Below are positions 39,474-47,124 of a DNA stretch of 62,248 bases, piece by piece. Below the pieces are notes generated by a model, which saw nothing but the letters and a program-made list of their open reading frames with translations, had not been told where the DNA came from and ran no database searches. The first letter of the stretch is position 1. Each line of letters begins with the position of its first letter. The stretch comes from Halieaceae bacterium MED-G27. Lineage in GTDB: Bacteria > Pseudomonadota > Gammaproteobacteria > Pseudomonadales > Halieaceae. The position numbers were made by a program, and so were the translations under genes. The stretch covers positions 1-62,248 of the forward strand of contig NTKA01000006.1 in the NCBI GenBank assembly GCA_002456975.1, given 5' to 3'.

Positions 39474-39520
39474 AAACCGAGCCCGTCTCTCCCTATTGAG
39501 AGTCAAGCGGGTCGGTTTTT
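39474..39520 (-). terminator. Probable intrinsic terminator between acr3 and the MFS gene
   Basis: Long hairpin: AAACCGA (39474-39480) with TCGGTTT (39512-39518), CCCG with CGGG, and CTCTC with GAGAG (39498-39502) around a 6-base loop. The best T-run (39516-39520) is on the plus strand, while the minus strand has only TTT, so it may act in both directions. It begins 8 bases after the ACR3 stop, before the MFS start. Confidence 0.55.
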
Positions 39521-39527
39521 ACGACAA

Positions 39528-40541
39528 TCAACCGAAACGGTGTCGTGTCCGGTTGGCAATAGCCACTAAGGACAGCATGACAGGCACCTCAACTAGTACA
39601 CCCACCACAGTTGCGAGCGCGGCGCCCGAATTCAGTCCAAACAGGCTTATCGCTACCGCGACGGCCAACTCGAAAAAGTTGGAAGTGCCAATCATCGCGC
39701 AAGGTGCCGCAACGTTATGAGGCACCCGCCAGATCCAAGCCGCTCCATAAGCCACCGCAAAGATTCCATAGGTTTGTATCAAGAGCGGAATCGCGATCAG
39801 CACGATCGCGAGGGGCTTTTCAAGTATGGTTTGCGCCTGAAACCCAAATAGCAATACAACCGTGGCTAATAGCCCCAGCATGGATGCCGGTTTGACCGCA
39901 CCCAGAAAGTTATCCAGCGCCGAGTTGCCCTTGCGCAGAAGGAGCGCGCGCGCAATGACACCGGCCACCAGTGGCAAAACGACATACAGCAAGACTGAAT
40001 ATAAAAGCGTATTCCACGGTACCACGACTTCCGAAATACCCAGCAAGTAGGCAGCGATTGGCGCGAAAGCCACAATCATGATCAGGTCGTTAATCGACAC
40101 CTGAACCAAAGTGTAATTCGGATCCCCTTTGGTTAGCTGACTCCACACAAATACCATGGCAGTGCACGGCGCCACCCCGAGTAGAATCATGCCAGCGATG
40201 TATTCTGAAGCGGTCTGTGGGTCGACCAAATCGACAAAAACGATGCGAAAGAAAAACCAACCCAGTAAGGCCATGGTGAACGGCTTTATGAGCCAATTGA
40301 CCACTAGAGTAATAATCAATCCCTTTGGTCGATGTCCTACCCCGTTAATCGAAGAAAAGTCGACCTGAACCATCATGGGAAAAATCATGACCCAAATAAA
40401 AATTGCGACAGGGACATTGACCCCGGCGTACTCGATCGAGGCAAATAGCCGAAAGACTTCGGGCACCACCGAACCTAGAAAAACCCCAGTCACAATGCAA
40501 AGGGCGACCCACAGTGACAAAAAGCGTTCGAATAAACCCAA
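39528..40541 (-). CDS. acr3: ACR3-family arsenite efflux permease
   Basis: 337-residue membrane protein with ten hydrophobic segments, exporting arsenite. The essential cysteine motif is [15 protein letters not shown], with [13 protein letters not shown] and [18 protein letters not shown] near the C-terminus; all are typical of ACR3. It is alone: no arsR, true arsenate reductase or arsA lies in the window, and the ArsC-like gene at 5560 is not an arsenate reductase. Confidence 0.9.
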   Translation of the reverse strand: MGLFERFLSLWVALCIVTGVFLGSVVPEVFRLFASIEYAGVNVPVAIFIWVMIFPMMVQVDFSSINGVGHRPKGLIITLVVNWLIKPFTMALLGWFFFRIVFVDLVDPQTASEYIAGMILLGVAPCTAMVFVWSQLTKGDPNYTLVQVSINDLIMIVAFAPIAAYLLGISEVVVPWNTLLYSVLLYVVLPLVAGVIARALLLRKGNSALDNFLGAVKPASMLGLLATVVLLFGFQAQTILEKPLAIVLIAIPLLIQTYGIFAVAYGAAWIWRVPHNVAAPCAMIGTSNFFELAVAVAISLFGLNSGAALATVVGVLVEVPVMLSLVAIANRTRHRFG

Positions 40542-40966
40542 AACCGTGCTCCGTCTTCTACTCAGCTAAAAAAAATATGTATGCAAGGGATACCCGCTTA
40601 AAGTAACCGAAATCCTGTTACATTTTTTCGATTCCCACCAAGCTTTATCGCAAAACCACTCGAACCCGACGTGATGATGGATGCAATTTTCCAAGCGTTG
40701 CGAGAGCATCAACAGGCCTAGATCTCTAGGTGCGAGCTAACCCGTTGGCAGAGATCTATGGCTGACTAGTATCCTCACATTCACTAGGCAATTGCATTTG
40801 ACCTCCACCTGCTCGATACACAGAAAACTGATCAAATAGCTCTGTGCCGGATAATTCCCGTCCAGGTATTTTGCATCTCGGACCCTCGGGGACTTCTAAT
40901 GTTAAACACCGATGAGTAGAGTAAATCAGGCACTGGAGTAACCTAGGCGAGCGGGGAGTTCAACCG
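40542..40966. other. 425-base stretch without a recognised gene
   Basis: Upstream of acr3 (minus) and of the small membrane protein (plus), so it should hold two promoters; I see no strong -35/-10 pair. It contains a 9-base perfect inverted repeat, listed separately. A 15-codon open frame from about 40676 (MMDAIFQALREHQQA, ending TAG at 40719) stops directly at the first repeat arm and may be a gene remnant, but is too short to judge. Confidence 0.4.
40719..40758. repeat. Inverted repeat TAGATCTCT/AGAGATCTA
   Basis: Perfect 9-base arms at 40719-40727 and 40750-40758 with 22 bases between. The arms begin and end in TA and flank a GC-balanced spacer. It could be an operator or a recombination scar; no mobile gene is adjacent. 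Confidence 0.5.
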
Positions 40967-41296
40967 ATGACCAACTGGCAGAAAATAAAAAGGGTTCTTT
41001 TCAGTCCTTACGGGGTGCTAACCGTCCTGACTCAATTACTCGTTTTGTACGCTCTTTCTTTCTTTGAGTTTCCCACAAAGGGGGGGCAACAAAGTAGAGA
41101 CAACCCCCTCTACATCGTCATTTATTTTTCGGTGTTGTTATTTCCGTTCGGCATTTTCTTCTGGGGTTGGGAAAAATTTGAGGACAAAGATCGTCAGCGT
41201 AGGCTAGAGGACAACCCTCACCTCAAAAGAGAACTTAAGGAAGGTGAAAGTCTGATTGATTTTCTTTACGAGAATGAGCACGAAGAGGAAATGTAA
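40967..41296 (+). CDS. Small membrane protein of unknown function
   Basis: 109 residues with two transmembrane segments (about 15-35 GVLTVLTQLLVLYALSFFEF and 48-67 YIVIYFSVLLFPFGIFFWGW). A long charged cytoplasmic tail ends ENEHEEEM. The ATG is preceded by GGGGAG at 8 bases. I do not recognise a family. Codon use looks more AT-rich and less typical than in the housekeeping genes, which suggests accessory DNA. Confidence 0.65.
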   Translation: MTNWQKIKRVLFSPYGVLTVLTQLLVLYALSFFEFPTKGGQQSRDNPLYIVIYFSVLLFPFGIFFWGWEKFEDKDRQRRLEDNPHLKRELKEGESLIDFLYENEHEEEM

Positions 41297-41340
41297 TTAG
41301 TGGTGGAGAGGGTTAGGACAAATGCACATAACATTATGAA

Positions 41341-41390
41341 GGGTTGGCGACGTTAACCCTGGTCTACTCAAAAGGGGTTAACGCCACCCA
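41341..41390. repeat. Imperfect inverted repeat between convergent genes
   Basis: Core arms CGTTAACCC (41351-41359) and GGGTTAACG (41375-41383) are perfect. They extend outwards as GGGTTGG and CCACCC with a 3-base offset. It lies between two convergent gene ends and may form a hairpin ending both transcripts, but has no T-run. Confidence 0.45.
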
Positions 41391-41414
41391 GAAGGCTTGT
41401 CGACACGCCTCGTG

Positions 41415-42731
41415 CTAAGCAAGTTTGCCCATCGCACTAACCAAGACCTCGATATCATTGGGCGTATTGAACACCTGTGGCGTGATTCGAACGCAGGCAC
41501 CGCCATTAAGACCGTCGCGCATCACGGTGAACACACCGAACTCCGCTTCGAGTCGCTTTTGAAGCGAGACGGCGTCTGACACAGTTTTTTTACCTCGAAT
41601 TCGAAACGAACTGATGCCGGTGATCGATGCCGGATTGGTGCCACCCAATAACTCGATATGAGACATACTGCGCGCCTCGGCTACCCAGAGATTGCGGAGG
41701 TACTTGAGCCGCGCTTCTTTGGCAGCCGGTCCCACCGCCTCATGAAACTCAAACGCCTTCGGGATCGCCAAGGTCGCGGCGAAGTTTCTGGTCGCGGGAT
41801 GCACACGGGCTCGAATACTACGGCTCTCTTCAGGCGCGTCACCATGAAACGGCGCAATCGCATCGATAGCCGACTCGCTGATATACAAGGCCCCGAGTCC
41901 GAGGGGTGCACCAATCCATTTATGTAAATTGAAGGCTGCGAAATCGACACCCAGATCAGAAATTGAGAAATCGAGCAAGCCCCAGGACTGTGCTGCATCG
42001 CAGATTACAGTGATACCGCGCTTTCGTGCTTCGGTTGCGATTCGAGCTACCGGCACAACGAGACCATGCTGATTACTGACGTGGGTGACCAGCATGAGTT
42101 TGAGCGAGGGGTTCGCATCAAATGCGTTGAGATACTGCTGAAATACCTCATCCTGATTAGCACGCTCAGGGATGATGACCTCGATGAGGGGGCCTTGGTT
42201 CTGCACCGCCTGCCAGCGCATGAACCGCTTGAAGGCTGGATAATCAATATCCGCCATCAAAACCCCATCACCCGGCTCAAAACCCCGGTATTGGCGCATC
42301 AAATTGTGAAAGGATTCGGTCGCATTTTCGGTAATGGCAATCTCACTGGGTTTGGCACCAAGACCATCGGCCACTGCCATCACCGCCTTGTCCATGTCGG
42401 CGTTGTAGTCCTTCCTCGCATAGAGAGAGGTCTGAGTATTCACCATTTCCAGCGCTTGAAAGTAGGTATCCTTCACCGGGTTGGCCATTTTGGCCCAATA
42501 GCCCTGCTCTAGATTAACAATGCCCTCGGTACGATCGTAAAACCTGGCGACACTGCGCCAGTAAGCCTCATCACTGGCAAGCGAAGCCGCGGATTTAGCA
42601 CTCCGATCAAAACTGATCGGCGCCGCCAAACTTTTAGGAGCGCCACCCAGAGTAACGGCCGCAACCGACGCAGTCAGCAAGTCCCGACGCGACAAGCCTG
42701 AGGGAGGAAAAGACGGTTGTTCATGCTCCAT
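41415..42731 (-). CDS. Tat-exported class V aminotransferase, isopenicillin N epimerase-like
   Basis: 438-residue PLP enzyme with a twin-arginine signal at the N-terminus (SRRDLLTASVAAVTLGGAPKSLA, about residues 14-36), so it is likely exported folded to the periplasm. PLP contacts: ITENATESFHNLM, the Asp of VICDAAQSWG, and the Schiff-base Lys K271 in FNLHKWIGAPLG. It is closest in layout to the CefD/isopenicillin N epimerase-like family; the substrate is unknown. Its ribosome binding site (GAAGGTG) lies directly after a terminator hairpin, so expression would depend on read-through or a promoter hidden in the hairpin. Confidence 0.87.
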   Translation of the reverse strand: MEHEQPSFPPSGLSRRDLLTASVAAVTLGGAPKSLAAPISFDRSAKSAASLASDEAYWRSVARFYDRTEGIVNLEQGYWAKMANPVKDTYFQALEMVNTQTSLYARKDYNADMDKAVMAVADGLGAKPSEIAITENATESFHNLMRQYRGFEPGDGVLMADIDYPAFKRFMRWQAVQNQGPLIEVIIPERANQDEVFQQYLNAFDANPSLKLMLVTHVSNQHGLVVPVARIATEARKRGITVICDAAQSWGLLDFSISDLGVDFAAFNLHKWIGAPLGLGALYISESAIDAIAPFHGDAPEESRSIRARVHPATRNFAATLAIPKAFEFHEAVGPAAKEARLKYLRNLWVAEARSMSHIELLGGTNPASITGISSFRIRGKKTVSDAVSLQKRLEAEFGVFTVMRDGLNGGACVRITPQVFNTPNDIEVLVSAMGKLA

Positions 42732-42742
42732 AAAACACCTTC

Positions 42743-42768
42743 AAAAAAGGGCGCTGAGCGCCCTTTTT
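42743..42768 (-). terminator. Intrinsic terminator after the acyl-CoA dehydrogenase gene
   Basis: Stem GGGCGC/GCGCCC (42749-42754, 42758-42763), loop TGA, with six A on one side and five T on the other, so it would work on both strands. It lies 15 bases past the stop of the acyl-CoA dehydrogenase gene and only 11 bases before the aminotransferase ATG (42731). Confidence 0.85.
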
Positions 42769-42783
42769 GATCGTTTATTTTCG

Positions 42784-43989
42784 TTAGCCGGTAGGAACAT
42801 CGGTAAAGGGAATTCCTTTATCCATCCGTGGCTCCTGCGGCAAGCCCAGAACACGCTCGGCAATGATATTGGTCATGATCTCGTCAGTACCACCGGCAAT
42901 CCTTAGCCCGGGCGCGCCCATGTAAGACCCCACGATCATCTCGGCAAACTTGGAGTGTTTCGAATCCCAGATGGCGCCCGATGTCTCCAAAAGGTCCATA
43001 CAGAATGATCCGAGCTGCTGGAGCTTAGGCGCACCCACCAACTTACCAATCGAGTTTTCAGGACCGGGTATATCGCCACGAGACAGCGCTGATAAAGTGC
43101 GATAGCTAGTGAATTTGAGCCCCGCTTCTTCCACGTAAAAGTTCGCGATACGCGCCTTGACTGCGCTGTCTTCGATCGCTGGCTTGCCATCGATCATCAC
43201 TTCTTTCGCAAGTTGAACGGCCAATGCGACGTTCACGCCACTGCTTCCCGCACCGATTGCCGCGCGCTCGTTCATCAAAGTTGTCAACGACACCTGCCAA
43301 CCTTGACCGACCTCACCCAGCCGTTGCGAATCAGACACGCGAACATCGGTAAAGTACACTTCATTGAAGTCGGACTCACCGGTGAGCTGTTTAATCGGCT
43401 TGATCTCGATACCTGGTGACTTCATGTCGATATAGAAATAGCTCAAGCCCTTGTGCTTCGGGACAGTCGGATCGGTTCGCACCACGACACAACCGTAGTC
43501 CGAATAGTGCGCGCCCGAGGTCCAGATTTTCTGACCGTTGATGACCCAGTCATCGCCGTCGCGCTCTGCCTTGGTGCGCAATGCTGCGAGGTCGGAGCCG
43601 CCAGCAGGCTCTGAAAAGAGCTGACACCAAATTTCTTCACCGCTCGCAAGCTTAGGCAGGTAGCGATCGAGCGCTGCTTGATCGGCATACGTCATCAAGG
43701 TTGGCGCCATCATGCCCTGGCCGATCACAAAGAAGCTCGCTGGCACATCGTACTTGCCCTCTTCCTGTTTCCAAATGACCTGCTCGATAGAGCTCGCACC
43801 ACGCCCCCCGTATTTGGGGTCCCAGCCAATGCACGCCCAGCCAGCATCGTACTTGCGTTTTTGCCACATCTTGGCAACTTCGAGTCGGCTCATACCCTTG
43901 GTTTCTTCCTGCGAGGGTACATTAGCCGCTAGCCACTCGGCGGCTTCCTGACGAAACGCCGCTTCCTCTGGAGTATCCTTAAAATCCAT
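42784..43989 (-). CDS. Acyl-CoA dehydrogenase
   Basis: 401-residue FAD enzyme oxidising an acyl-CoA to the enoyl-CoA. The FAD-binding motif QLFSEPAGGSDLAALRTKAE, INGQKIWTSGAHYSDYG and the C-terminal RIAGGTDEIMTNIIAERVLG are as expected. It follows a second, dissimilar dehydrogenase by 25 bases. Such unequal pairs (about 400 and 370 residues) form alpha2beta2 heterotetramers in actinobacterial steroid side-chain degradation; heteromerisation here is inference. RBS AGAGGTGAG is well placed. Confidence 0.93.
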   Translation of the reverse strand: MDFKDTPEEAAFRQEAAEWLAANVPSQEETKGMSRLEVAKMWQKRKYDAGWACIGWDPKYGGRGASSIEQVIWKQEEGKYDVPASFFVIGQGMMAPTLMTYADQAALDRYLPKLASGEEIWCQLFSEPAGGSDLAALRTKAERDGDDWVINGQKIWTSGAHYSDYGCVVVRTDPTVPKHKGLSYFYIDMKSPGIEIKPIKQLTGESDFNEVYFTDVRVSDSQRLGEVGQGWQVSLTTLMNERAAIGAGSSGVNVALAVQLAKEVMIDGKPAIEDSAVKARIANFYVEEAGLKFTSYRTLSALSRGDIPGPENSIGKLVGAPKLQQLGSFCMDLLETSGAIWDSKHSKFAEMIVGSYMGAPGLRIAGGTDEIMTNIIAERVLGLPQEPRMDKGIPFTDVPTG

Positions 43990-44014
43990 GACTCACCTCT
44001 CTTTATTCGTTTCG

Positions 44015-45127
44015 TTAGGCTGACGCTGCAAGACCGTCAACAAGACGCCCTTGCCATTGATTTTCACTGCCAATCGCAAGACTTAACAGCTTCGCTCGGC
44101 GGTAGTAGAACTGGCAATCGAACTCCCAGGTAAAACCCATACCGCCGTGGGTCTGAATGTTTTCCTCCGCGGCAAACAGTGACGCTTGAATCGCTGAGAC
44201 GCGCGCGGTCGCAGCAGCCACATCCAGATCTTTACTACCAGCGTTGAGCGCCCAAGCGCCGTAATAGGCATTGCTTCGAGCCAGAGTGTTTTTGACGTAC
44301 ATCTTGGCGAGCTTGTGCTTGATCGCCTGATAAGAGGCAATCGAACGACCGAAAGCGAAGCGCCCCAGCGCGTACTCTCGTGCCTGATCCAGCGCGGTGT
44401 CGGCGATACCGAGCTGCTCCCAGGCAAACATGACAGCTGCACGATTCATCAACGCTTCAACCGCAGACCAACCCGCGCCCTCTGCACCCAAGACCTCAGC
44501 ACACGCGCCATTAAAAGTAAGTGATGCGTGACCTCGACTGAAGTCAATTGTTTGGATTTTATCGCACTCAACCGCATCCTGACTCAAATCAACCAAAGCC
44601 AGGGTTGCACCATCACCGCTGTCAGACTTGCAAACCACAATCGCCACGTGCGCAATGCCACCATCGGCAACCGGTAGCTTCGTACCATTAATCACTCCAT
44701 CGCTAATGCTGGCAGTGAGCTGCTCAACAGTCATGCGACCACCGGCCTCACCCATCGCAAAACAGCCGATCGCAGAGCCATCGGCAAACTTGGGTAACCA
44801 GGCCTGTTTTTGCGCTTCGCTACCATGCGCCATGATGGCCTCGGCCGCGAGATACATGGTTGAACTGAAAGGCACGGGTGCACAGGCGCGACCCAATTCC
44901 TCTGCAATCACCACCAATTCGAGGTGAGACATACCGAGACCACCGTACTCCTCTGGGATAGTAGTCGCTGTCCAACCCATTTCTGCAATGCCGTTGTGCA
45001 GATTGGCATCGTGGGTCTCACGGTTATTCAGTATCCGTCGCACCAGCGTAGTGGGGCAGTGCTGAGTCAGGTAACTGCGCGCCTGATCGCGGAGCATCTG
45101 CTGCTCATCAGAGAATTCAAAGTTCAT
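44015..45127 (-). CDS. Acyl-CoA dehydrogenase, second of a pair
   Basis: 370 residues from the ATG at 45127 (MNFEFSDEQQMLRD), the usual N-terminus; an upstream reading to 45217 is rejected. The domain layout is that of an acyl-CoA dehydrogenase: FAMGEAGGRM, AFGRSIASYQAIKHKLAKMYV, and GGMGFTWEFDCQFYYRRAKLL. The FAD-loop serine-rich motif seen in its neighbour is poorly kept (GEAGGRMTVE), and there is no GGTxEIxR Glu. This supports a partner role in a heteromeric enzyme whose active residues are split. Confidence 0.9.
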   Translation of the reverse strand: MNFEFSDEQQMLRDQARSYLTQHCPTTLVRRILNNRETHDANLHNGIAEMGWTATTIPEEYGGLGMSHLELVVIAEELGRACAPVPFSSTMYLAAEAIMAHGSEAQKQAWLPKFADGSAIGCFAMGEAGGRMTVEQLTASISDGVINGTKLPVADGGIAHVAIVVCKSDSGDGATLALVDLSQDAVECDKIQTIDFSRGHASLTFNGACAEVLGAEGAGWSAVEALMNRAAVMFAWEQLGIADTALDQAREYALGRFAFGRSIASYQAIKHKLAKMYVKNTLARSNAYYGAWALNAGSKDLDVAAATARVSAIQASLFAAEENIQTHGGMGFTWEFDCQFYYRRAKLLSLAIGSENQWQGRLVDGLAASA

Positions 45128-45418
45128 GGTGTGAGATCTCGTTGTTGTCGTTTTTTTCAAGGGTAACGGCAGGCCGCGTCGCTGCCAACGGTTTACCGAG
45201 CAAAATTTGGCTAGCACGCGGACTCAACCGCGTCATGACCGTTTCCGACATCGACAACCAAACCCTCCACGGCACCCAAAGACGCCAAAGGTTAATAAAC
45301 ACTCACTATATAATGGCACGCAGCACGATAGACTGATGGTAGTCCACCCGTAAATTTCGGGGTTAATATCGCTATCATACGCGGCAATCAAAAAATCAGA
45401 ACTTGAGAGACCCATTCG

Positions 45419-46690
45419 ATGACGTCCCGGCAAAAACTTCCTTTAAGCGTTAATCGCGCCCGCGCTTTACGGCTACGTGCCATCGCGAGCTCTTACCTCT
45501 TAATCGCGCTCCTGAACGCGTGTGGCGGAGGTGCAGGCTCGAGCGCCCCTCCTCAGAATACATATACTGGGAGCACTCCCCCAACAAGTGATTCAACAGG
45601 CGATACCTCGTCGGGCCCAGGATTCTCAACGGTTGATGCGGCCTTTCAGGCATTTATTGACAACAGCGATGTCTTCGACGGTATTAGCTATGTTGTGGTC
45701 AATTCAGCTGGAGTTATGCATCAGCAAGTATTTGGTGATCACAGTGAGGATTTAATTGTGATGCTGGCATCGACCAGCAAAGTCCCGGCAGTCATGGCTA
45801 TGCTCGCCCTGCAGGAAGACACCGATGCCGCGTTTTCGATTGATGAACCGGTGAGCACCTATTTACCCTATGACGGAGTGTATGCAAACCGGACGGTAAA
45901 ACAGATGGTGAGCAATACCTCTGGCATACCAGGGCTACGCCTCTTGGATCAGTATGGTGATCCACTGGGTGCCATTGCGGGTGGCGAGGGAGGAGTAAAC
46001 CATCTTTGTCAGATGAGTTCACAGCTTCATTGGGACTTTGAAACCTGCGGTCAGATCTTAGTGCAGAATGAATTGCCCGAGACCCGGCTGGCAGGTACAA
46101 CATTCGACTACGGCGGTAGCCAATGGCAAATTGCCGGTGTCACCGCATCGATCGTCGCTAACTCCACCTGGAATCAACTGTTCGACAAATACATCGGCGA
46201 GCCTTGTGGTCTCGAGGTCTTTACCTTCGGTAACCCCTGGGAAGAGCTGAGCTTCTTCGGATCAACCAGTTTTGATGGCGTATCGGTAGAAAGCATGCCG
46301 GGACAACACAACCCTCAGATCGAGGGGGGTGCCATTAGTAACCTCGCTGACTACGCCAAGCTATTGCAGATTCATGTCAATGGCGGCTACTGTGGTGACA
46401 CGCGGGTGTTGAGCGAGGACTCATTGGCGGCTATGCGCGAAAACATCGGCGGTGATGTCGATCCGAACCCCATACCATACGGAATGGGTTGGTGGATTCA
46501 ACTGGGCATGCCTGGCGTTTACACCGATCCGGGTGCTTTTGGGGCCGTGAGTTTTATTGACGTTAATCGCGGTATTGGCGGTTATATGGCGATCGATGAC
46601 TACAGTAGAGTCGATGCTGGCGCCCCACCCGACTTTTTTGTGGATGAGGCGATCGAATTGATTCAAGCGGCAGTGGATGCGGCCAACTAA
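45419..46690 (+). CDS. Serine hydrolase/beta-lactamase-family lipoprotein
   Basis: 423 residues. A lipoprotein-type signal with an unusually long basic start (SYLLIALLNAC, Cys 35) is followed by a Ser/Thr/Gly/Pro-rich linker to about residue 70. A penicillin-binding-like domain comes next with S118-T-S-K121 (MLASTSKVPAV), a Tyr motif in TFDYGGSQW, and GMGWWIQLGMPG near the end. Likely a surface esterase or D-Ala peptidase relative rather than a true beta-lactamase. The 290 bases before it carry the divergent promoters. Confidence 0.86.
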   Translation: MTSRQKLPLSVNRARALRLRAIASSYLLIALLNACGGGAGSSAPPQNTYTGSTPPTSDSTGDTSSGPGFSTVDAAFQAFIDNSDVFDGISYVVVNSAGVMHQQVFGDHSEDLIVMLASTSKVPAVMAMLALQEDTDAAFSIDEPVSTYLPYDGVYANRTVKQMVSNTSGIPGLRLLDQYGDPLGAIAGGEGGVNHLCQMSSQLHWDFETCGQILVQNELPETRLAGTTFDYGGSQWQIAGVTASIVANSTWNQLFDKYIGEPCGLEVFTFGNPWEELSFFGSTSFDGVSVESMPGQHNPQIEGGAISNLADYAKLLQIHVNGGYCGDTRVLSEDSLAAMRENIGGDVDPNPIPYGMGWWIQLGMPGVYTDPGAFGAVSFIDVNRGIGGYMAIDDYSRVDAGAPPDFFVDEAIELIQAAVDAAN

Positions 46691-46741
46691 GGTATTCGTT
46701 GAACCGCTGATGGCAGGTTGATCTGACTCACAAGTGAGGAA

Positions 46742-47074
46742 ATGCTGCAGATGTCGATTCAGCAGTTAGCGAAACTGGTCTTTTGGTGTTGTTGCGCGCT
46801 CGTGCTCTGGGGCACATTGAATTCGCCGTCGGGTATCGCAGCTTCGTTCCCGTTTCAGGACAAGCTACTTCATGTTGGCGCCTTCGCAACCCTCGCGTGG
46901 ATCGGCTACTTGGGCTACCCCAATCGACTAATTTTTGTTGCTATTGGGCTCTTCGGATTCGGGGCCAGTATCGAGATAGCGCAAGCATACATTCCCGCTC
47001 GATCGACCGAGTTTGCCGACCTCCTCGCCGATATGTTTGGTATTGTCATCGGACTAGCCGCTGCGAGCCGGTGA
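46742..47074 (+). CDS. VanZ-like membrane protein
   Basis: 110 residues with three to four hydrophobic segments and the VanZ-family motifs DKLLHVGAFATLA and EIAQAYIPARSTEFADLLADMFG. The start may be ATG 46742 or 46751 (RBS spacing favours neither). It lies 51 bases after the serine hydrolase and could share its transcript. The function of VanZ-like proteins outside teicoplanin resistance is unclear. Confidence 0.85.
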   Translation: MLQMSIQQLAKLVFWCCCALVLWGTLNSPSGIAASFPFQDKLLHVGAFATLAWIGYLGYPNRLIFVAIGLFGFGASIEIAQAYIPARSTEFADLLADMFGIVIGLAAASR

Positions 47075-47124
47075 CGCTGTGGCTATCGGACTAGCAAACC
47101 ACCCCGCCTTCGAATGAGGCGACT

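Noticed and set aside
45286-45314. TATAAT-like promoter before the serine hydrolase gene
   Set aside because: A good TATAAT at 45309-45314 has no fitting -35 element at 16-18 bases, so I do not list it as a promoter.
47090-47120. Terminator after the VanZ-like gene
   Set aside because: The CGCCT/AGGCG stem is only 5 bases with a loose T-run, too weak to claim.
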